From: Spirogloea muscicola
Taxonomy: Eukaryota; Streptophyta; Zygnematophyceae; Spirogloeales; Spirogloeaceae
Reading direction: 5' to 3'
NCBI GenBank assembly: GCA_009602725.1
Contig: WELB01000089.1
Span: forward strand, 524,495 to 537,179
Length of the DNA stretch: 12,685 nucleotides
Below, piece by piece: positions 10,501 to 12,685 of the stretch. The position numbers and the translations under genes are program-made. Numbering within the stretch: position 1 is the stretch's first letter; each line of letters opens with the position of its first letter. The notes under the pieces are model-generated. The model was not told where the DNA came from and ran no database searches. It worked only from the letters and a program-made list of their open reading frames with translations.

Positions 10501-12532
10501 CAAAGAAAACTCCGGTGCAGAATGCACATGAAGCGCGACATGCCATTGCATACCCATATTAAATGTTCTACATAAATTGATTATTCCAGGTCACGAAGTG
10601 TACGTCAAGAGCACTTCATATATATCTGCAGCCAAATTACAGCAGGCATATGCAGAGCAACATTACATGATTGTACATTTATTTAAAGGACTTTGCCCTT
10701 CTGCCAAGCTGTGGACATCTGAGGGGCTCACGAATGTTACAAGCTAGACCTGAGCCCTGGGCATTCTAGTGCATAATTTAAGCCCGGAGTCAAAGACAAC
10801 ACTACAAGCTAGACCTGACACTTAAGCCCTGCTAATTCACATACTTGCTACACATGTAGCCCATAGCTTGGTTTGCTTTCCTCGGCGTCTGCAGCTGACC
10901 TCATAAGGTCCACCTTGGTGGCAAGCTTGTGGCGGCAGCCATGGAGCTCGCCGTGGATCTCGCACAGGCTGCCATCCTCCACCTTGGCGCTCAGCCCACC
11001 ATAGCTGTACTTGACCTGCAGTCAAGAATGCCAAGTATTAGCAACATAACTTACAATACTTGGATGGCCGGCCTGGCAGGGGCTGGCGGCAAACGGGCCT
11101 CGCACCTGAAGGCCGCCCGGCCAGAGGTCGGCCATGTCGTTGAGGCATTGCGTCCGGATACGGTCCGAGTCGAGGTTCGTCCTCAGGCCCACCTTCGAGA
11201 GCCGCTGGTCTGCGCCGCCGTCGCGCCGCCACGAAAACCGTCAGCATGCAATGGCGGAGATGGGGGTGGTCGCAGGCGCCGCGGCTGCGGGGTAGGACCG
11301 GAGTTGTGCGAGTCGCCGTGGTCTCGTGGTGAGCCCTCCACGAGCAGCGGCCCCAGCCCGCTGCACACAAGGGACGCAGCGTCCATGGCCGCCAACCTCA
11401 TCAATGCCGGCCGCGCCTGGCACAGCAGGAGAAGCTGACCCATGACATGACGATGTTGATGGCAGCATCCGGATGCTCAGACTGTCATCTCTGGCAAGCT
11501 CGAGGCCTAAGAGTGGGGTGCCTGGGCTCCGGGCTCTGCCGATAGGCGCACCTGTGGTTGGTGACGAGGAAGTTCATGGCTATGTCCTCGCAGTTGGTCA
11601 GCTCGTCCACGATCGCGTGGATGCCCGGCGGCATGCTGGGATTGACGATTGTCGCCCGCGCAAGGAAACATGGAGGAGCTCTAGGTGTCAGCAGCATCAC
11701 AACCAGGCGAGTGGCCACTTCCACAGGATGCAACGCTGAAGACGGTCCAGTTTGAGTCACAACCAGTAAGACACTTGGACCCTGAACCCAGGTTCTAAAC
11801 CCTCAACCCTAAGCCTGTCCCCTGGTCCCCCAACCCTAACCAAAGTCCAGAAACCCCCCTGGAACCCCAAAGTACCACCTTCATCTGTAAATAAGCACAA
11901 CAATGGAACGTGAATCCGTTTGGCAGATGGCTTCTTTCCACCTGCAGGTGTAGTGGAAGAGGTAGCCAGTGTCGAGCACGAGGAGCTTGGAGAGCAGCAT
12001 GGAGTAGGACCCCAGGCCCGCCTCGCCAGCCTCCATCTGCGAAACAGCCGTGCACTGGTGGTGTCCAGAACTCTGGGTATAGGATTTTGGGTTTGGGGGT
12101 CAGGGTTAGCGTTTCGGGTGCTGCCGCGGCTGCGCTCTCTCTCGGGGGGCGCACCATGGATATGTACTGCCAGCGACCGGACGTCTCGTTGAGGACGTGC
12201 GTCCGCGGGAAGAACCCGACGAGCCGCCGCGGGGACTCCTGCCACGCCTTGACCGCGAAGCGCAGGCTCGCCTGCAGCGCCGCCGAGAACCGGGAGGCCA
12301 ACACCATCGCACGACTGATTCAATCATCGGTCCCGGCCATCATCTTGACATTGGGGTGTGGGTGTCTGTCTGAGCAGCGGCCTCGCCTCGTCGACAGCAA
12401 TGTCGTCGTCGACGACGACCACGCCGGCCGTGGAGATCTCCTTGCGCGGCAGGAAGCGGCGGTTCAGGCTGCTAGACCCCTGCTGCATGATGAGCACGCG
12501 CCCACCGAAGCTGTCGCCAACCCAGGCCATAG
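4056..12532 (-). CDS. Multidomain glycosyltransferase, GT64-GT8-GT8 fusion, 24 exons, 5' partial
   Basis: Inferred exons in transcript order: 12532-12387, 12271-12155, 12036-11942, 11635-11552, 11360-11335 (or -11299), 11209-11106, 11015-10900, 10497-10392, 10198-10106, 9833-9747, 9579-9468, 9000-8940, 8736-8684, 8379-8264, 8081-8022, 7772-7725, 7560-7524, 7358-7166, 6769-6581, 6335-6251, 6016-5946, 5708-5513, 5084-4935, 4598-4056. After a two-base partial codon they total 962 codons including TGA, with matching phase at every junction. Residues about 1-190 are GT64, 243-463 GT8, 475-585 a linker, 586-798 a second GT8 and 799-961 an Ala-rich tail. GT64 enzymes use a nucleotide sugar in the Golgi or ER, and GT8 covers glycogenin and plant cell-wall transferases, so a glycan-assembly role is inferred. 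Three donors look like GC (at 12386, 6580 and possibly 11334). The usual first 50-60 GT64 residues are not seen. The least certain boundaries are exons 1, 5, 14, 17 and 18. Confidence 0.8.
4548..6666 (-). other. Second GT8 (glycogenin-like) domain, exons 19-24, DxD altered
   Basis: Residues 586-798 repeat the GT8 order: AEVFATVVGTREQLHLAGVW (first strand and helix), AHKLVLLVSGTIP (second strand), LVAIAQLWNRIEYKRIVFVD (xLxxWxLxEYxRIVfvD), then EYSMFWDNCNALMDFEPFAA aligned to the DxD, NID and AApd region, FSARVMVLRPDRSVYQ (FNxGVmVLkPs), SAADFLNAYFSNW (DQxFLNxyFxxW), RVPLSFSMDV (rLPxxyN) and FHPRAGPW (HxxGxxKPW). The DxD position reads D686-E-Y688, so the second aspartate is again lost, and KPW has become GPW. 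Most secondary-structure signatures persist. This suggests a folded domain under constraint rather than a decaying pseudogene, though not an ordinary active transferase. Confidence 0.78.
6667..7560 (-). other. Linker between the two GT8 domains, exons 17-19
   Basis: About 110 residues (475-585) lie between the KPW motif of the first GT8 domain and the first strand of the second. They include a 12-codon exon 17, a Pro/Trp-rich part (MDGLPAPWVDPNN) and KDKLPVPVASTKAW. No known domain is recognised. Exon 18 could start at 7358 (in phase with exon 17) or at 7326 after a better-looking tgacag acceptor that would break phase. Exon 19 ends at a GC donor in strong context (AG|gcaag). Confidence 0.55.
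7758..10457 (-). other. First GT8 (glycogenin-like) domain, exons 8-16, DxD altered
   Basis: Residues 243-463 follow the GT8 order: SAYAFLLSKSEMFAATIVAV (first strand and helix), TGTVHDVVLLIS (second strand), KFGILNAWTLTEYQK (the KLxxWxLteY motif), VIYLDSGSLVLENIDQLF (equivalent of YLDADtLVLeNIDeLF), SFTAGLLVLQPSTATYNQLI (FNaGvlVLkPS), GEDAFLNLFF (DQxfLN) and a final AAKPWD (KPW). The metal-binding DxD reads D329-S-G331, so its second aspartate is lost. The usual HxxGxxKPW reads RWPEQAAKPW, without the histidine or glycine. The fold is probably kept, but metal-dependent sugar transfer is doubtful. Nine short exons (48-116 bases) cover it, all phase-consistent. Confidence 0.8.
8615..8642. repeat. 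Perfect 11-base inverted repeat in intron 13
   Basis: ATGTTATGACT (8615-8625) and AGTCATAACAT (8632-8642) are exact reverse complements around a six-base loop. The hairpin lies within the intron between exons 13 and 14 of the minus-strand gene, close to the donor end. Function is unknown. Confidence 0.7.
10739..10818. repeat. 15-base direct repeat pair in intron 7
   Basis: ACAAGCTAGACCTGA occurs at 10739-10753 and again at 10804-10818. Variants of a GCCCTG motif follow each copy. Both lie in the 402-base intron between the GT64 and GT8 parts of the gene. It may be a remnant of local duplication. Confidence 0.6.
10900..11015 (-). other. Exon 7, junction segment between GT64 and the first GT8 domain
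   Basis: This 116-base exon enters in phase 0 after the last GT64 motif and exits in phase 2 (AG) into exon 8. It encodes 38 residues starting VKYSYGGLSAKVEDGSLCEI, followed by a Cys/His-containing stretch and ending KVDLM. It is needed to join the GT64 and GT8 parts in one frame and has clean splice sites (ctgcag acceptor, gtcag donor). I recognise no domain in it. It may be the end of the GT64 fold or a linker. Confidence 0.7.
11779..11842 (-). repeat. Degenerate telomere-like repeat in intron 3, opposite orientation
   Basis: The plus strand reads CCCTGAACCC, TAAACCCTCAACCCTAAGCC and CAACCCTAACC, with C-rich sequence continuing to about 11877. In the sense of the minus-strand gene this is G-rich (GGTTAGGGTTGGGGG) and could form a G-quadruplex in the transcript. 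It lies in the 306-base intron downstream of exon 3, inverted relative to the motif in intron 2. Confidence 0.6.
12074..12119 (+). repeat. Degenerate telomere-like G-rich repeat in intron 2
   Basis: The plus strand reads TTTTGGGTTTGGGGG, then CAGGGTTAGCGTTTCGGG: imperfect units of the plant/algal TTTAGGG telomere type. Here the transcript of the minus-strand gene is C-rich. It lies in the 118-base intron upstream of the 95-base exon 3. Confidence 0.6.
12272..12386 (-). other. GC-AG intron bounded by 7-base direct repeats
   Basis: The GT64 frame requires removal of this 115-base segment: the exon before it ends VVVVDDDIAVDE and the exon after it starts ASLRFAVKAW, matching the family without a gap. 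No GT donor fits. The donor is GAG|gcgagg and the acceptor ctgcag|GCGAG, so the bases AGGCGAG occur at both ends. The intron is phase 0. Confidence 0.65.
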
Positions 12533-12685
12533 CTGCTGGACTGTCAGTGCTCCCGTGCAGTGACAGTAGCTGGCAAATGATTGGGAGAGTGAAAGAACTG
12601 AAGAGAAGAAGACCAGGAGAGGGAGGGAATTTGAGGGAGATAGCAGAGAGCACAAGCATCGCTGAGAAGGAGGGAGGAGGGGGGG
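12533..12685 (-). other. Pyrimidine-rich segment upstream of the first visible GT64 exon
   Basis: On the minus strand this stretch is rich in C and T (CCCTCCCTCTCCTGG, TCTTCTTCTCTTC) and ends ACTGACAGTCCAGCAG, which looks like a branch point, polypyrimidine tract and acceptor. It is therefore most likely the end of an intron, with exons for the missing GT64 start lying beyond the window. The alternative is a real 5' end: the frame stays open upstream to an ATG at 12659 and would add a hydrophobic segment (GLLLFSSFTLPIICQLL) like a signal anchor. Confidence 0.45.

Larger units (their letters stand above)
11106..12532 (-). other. GT64 (exostosin C-terminal type) domain, exons 1-6
   Basis: Numbering residues from the ATG at 12530, visible motifs run in the normal GT64 order. 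They are SLNRRF (residues 21-26), which precedes the metal-binding DDD (41-43) in VVVVDDDIAVDE; ASLRFAVKAWQESPRRLVGF and FPRTH (from 49); GSYSMLLSKLLVLDTGYLFH (exon 3); VDELTNCEDIAMNFLV (NCED at 133-136); GPLLVE (exon 5); and a terminal RIRTQCLNDMADLWPGG. These match EXT/EXTL2 and plant EPC1-type enzymes closely, and the catalytic metal site looks intact. The part before SLNRRF that binds the nucleotide is mostly missing: either upstream exons lie beyond 12685 or the domain is truncated. Exon 5 can end at a GC donor (11335) or 12 codons later at a GT donor (11299); both keep phase. Confidence 0.85.

Noticed and set aside
11779-12119. True telomere or chromosome end
   Set aside because: The repeats are short, degenerate and in opposite orientations inside introns, with coding exons on both sides. 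They are interstitial.

Overview
The window looks like nuclear DNA of a green alga or another member of the plant lineage. It holds two intron-dense genes. Their introns (about 90-470 bases) are AT-richer than their exons and mostly follow GT-AG rules, with strong tgcag acceptors. Degenerate plant-type telomere motifs (CCCTAAA-like) occur in two introns, and TGTAA, the algal polyadenylation signal, occurs only in the likely 3' region of the minus-strand gene. No bacterial, viral or transposon coding sequence was recognised. The lineage is an inference from these traits; a trebouxiophyte-like alga would fit.

Layout. Positions 1-122 are an uninterrupted T run, followed by a very GC-rich stretch. 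A plus-strand gene of nine inferred exons (279-3299) encodes about 430 residues: an Ala/Arg/Ser-rich, transit-peptide-like N-terminus, then a long series of short alternating polar/hydrophobic strands typical of an outer-membrane beta-barrel. I could not name its family. A 756-base convergent gap (3300-4055) follows. From 4056 to at least 12532 the minus strand carries one large gene of 24 inferred exons (about 961 residues visible, N-terminus incomplete).

The minus-strand gene is the main finding. Its exons join in phase with no internal stop. They encode a GT64 (exostosin C-terminal/EXTL2/EPC1-type) glycosyltransferase domain, then a GT8 (glycogenin-like) domain, a linker of about 110 residues, a second GT8 domain and an Ala-rich tail. 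GT64 keeps its DDD metal-binding motif. Both GT8 domains have lost the second aspartate of DxD, so they may be non-catalytic partner or carbohydrate-binding modules. I do not know of this GT64-GT8-GT8 arrangement, but no search was possible.

The two genes converge. Nothing shows that they act together: one product looks like a membrane barrel, the other like a secretory-pathway or cell-wall glycan enzyme. All exon boundaries are read by eye from splice consensus, phase continuity and family motifs, and need transcript support.
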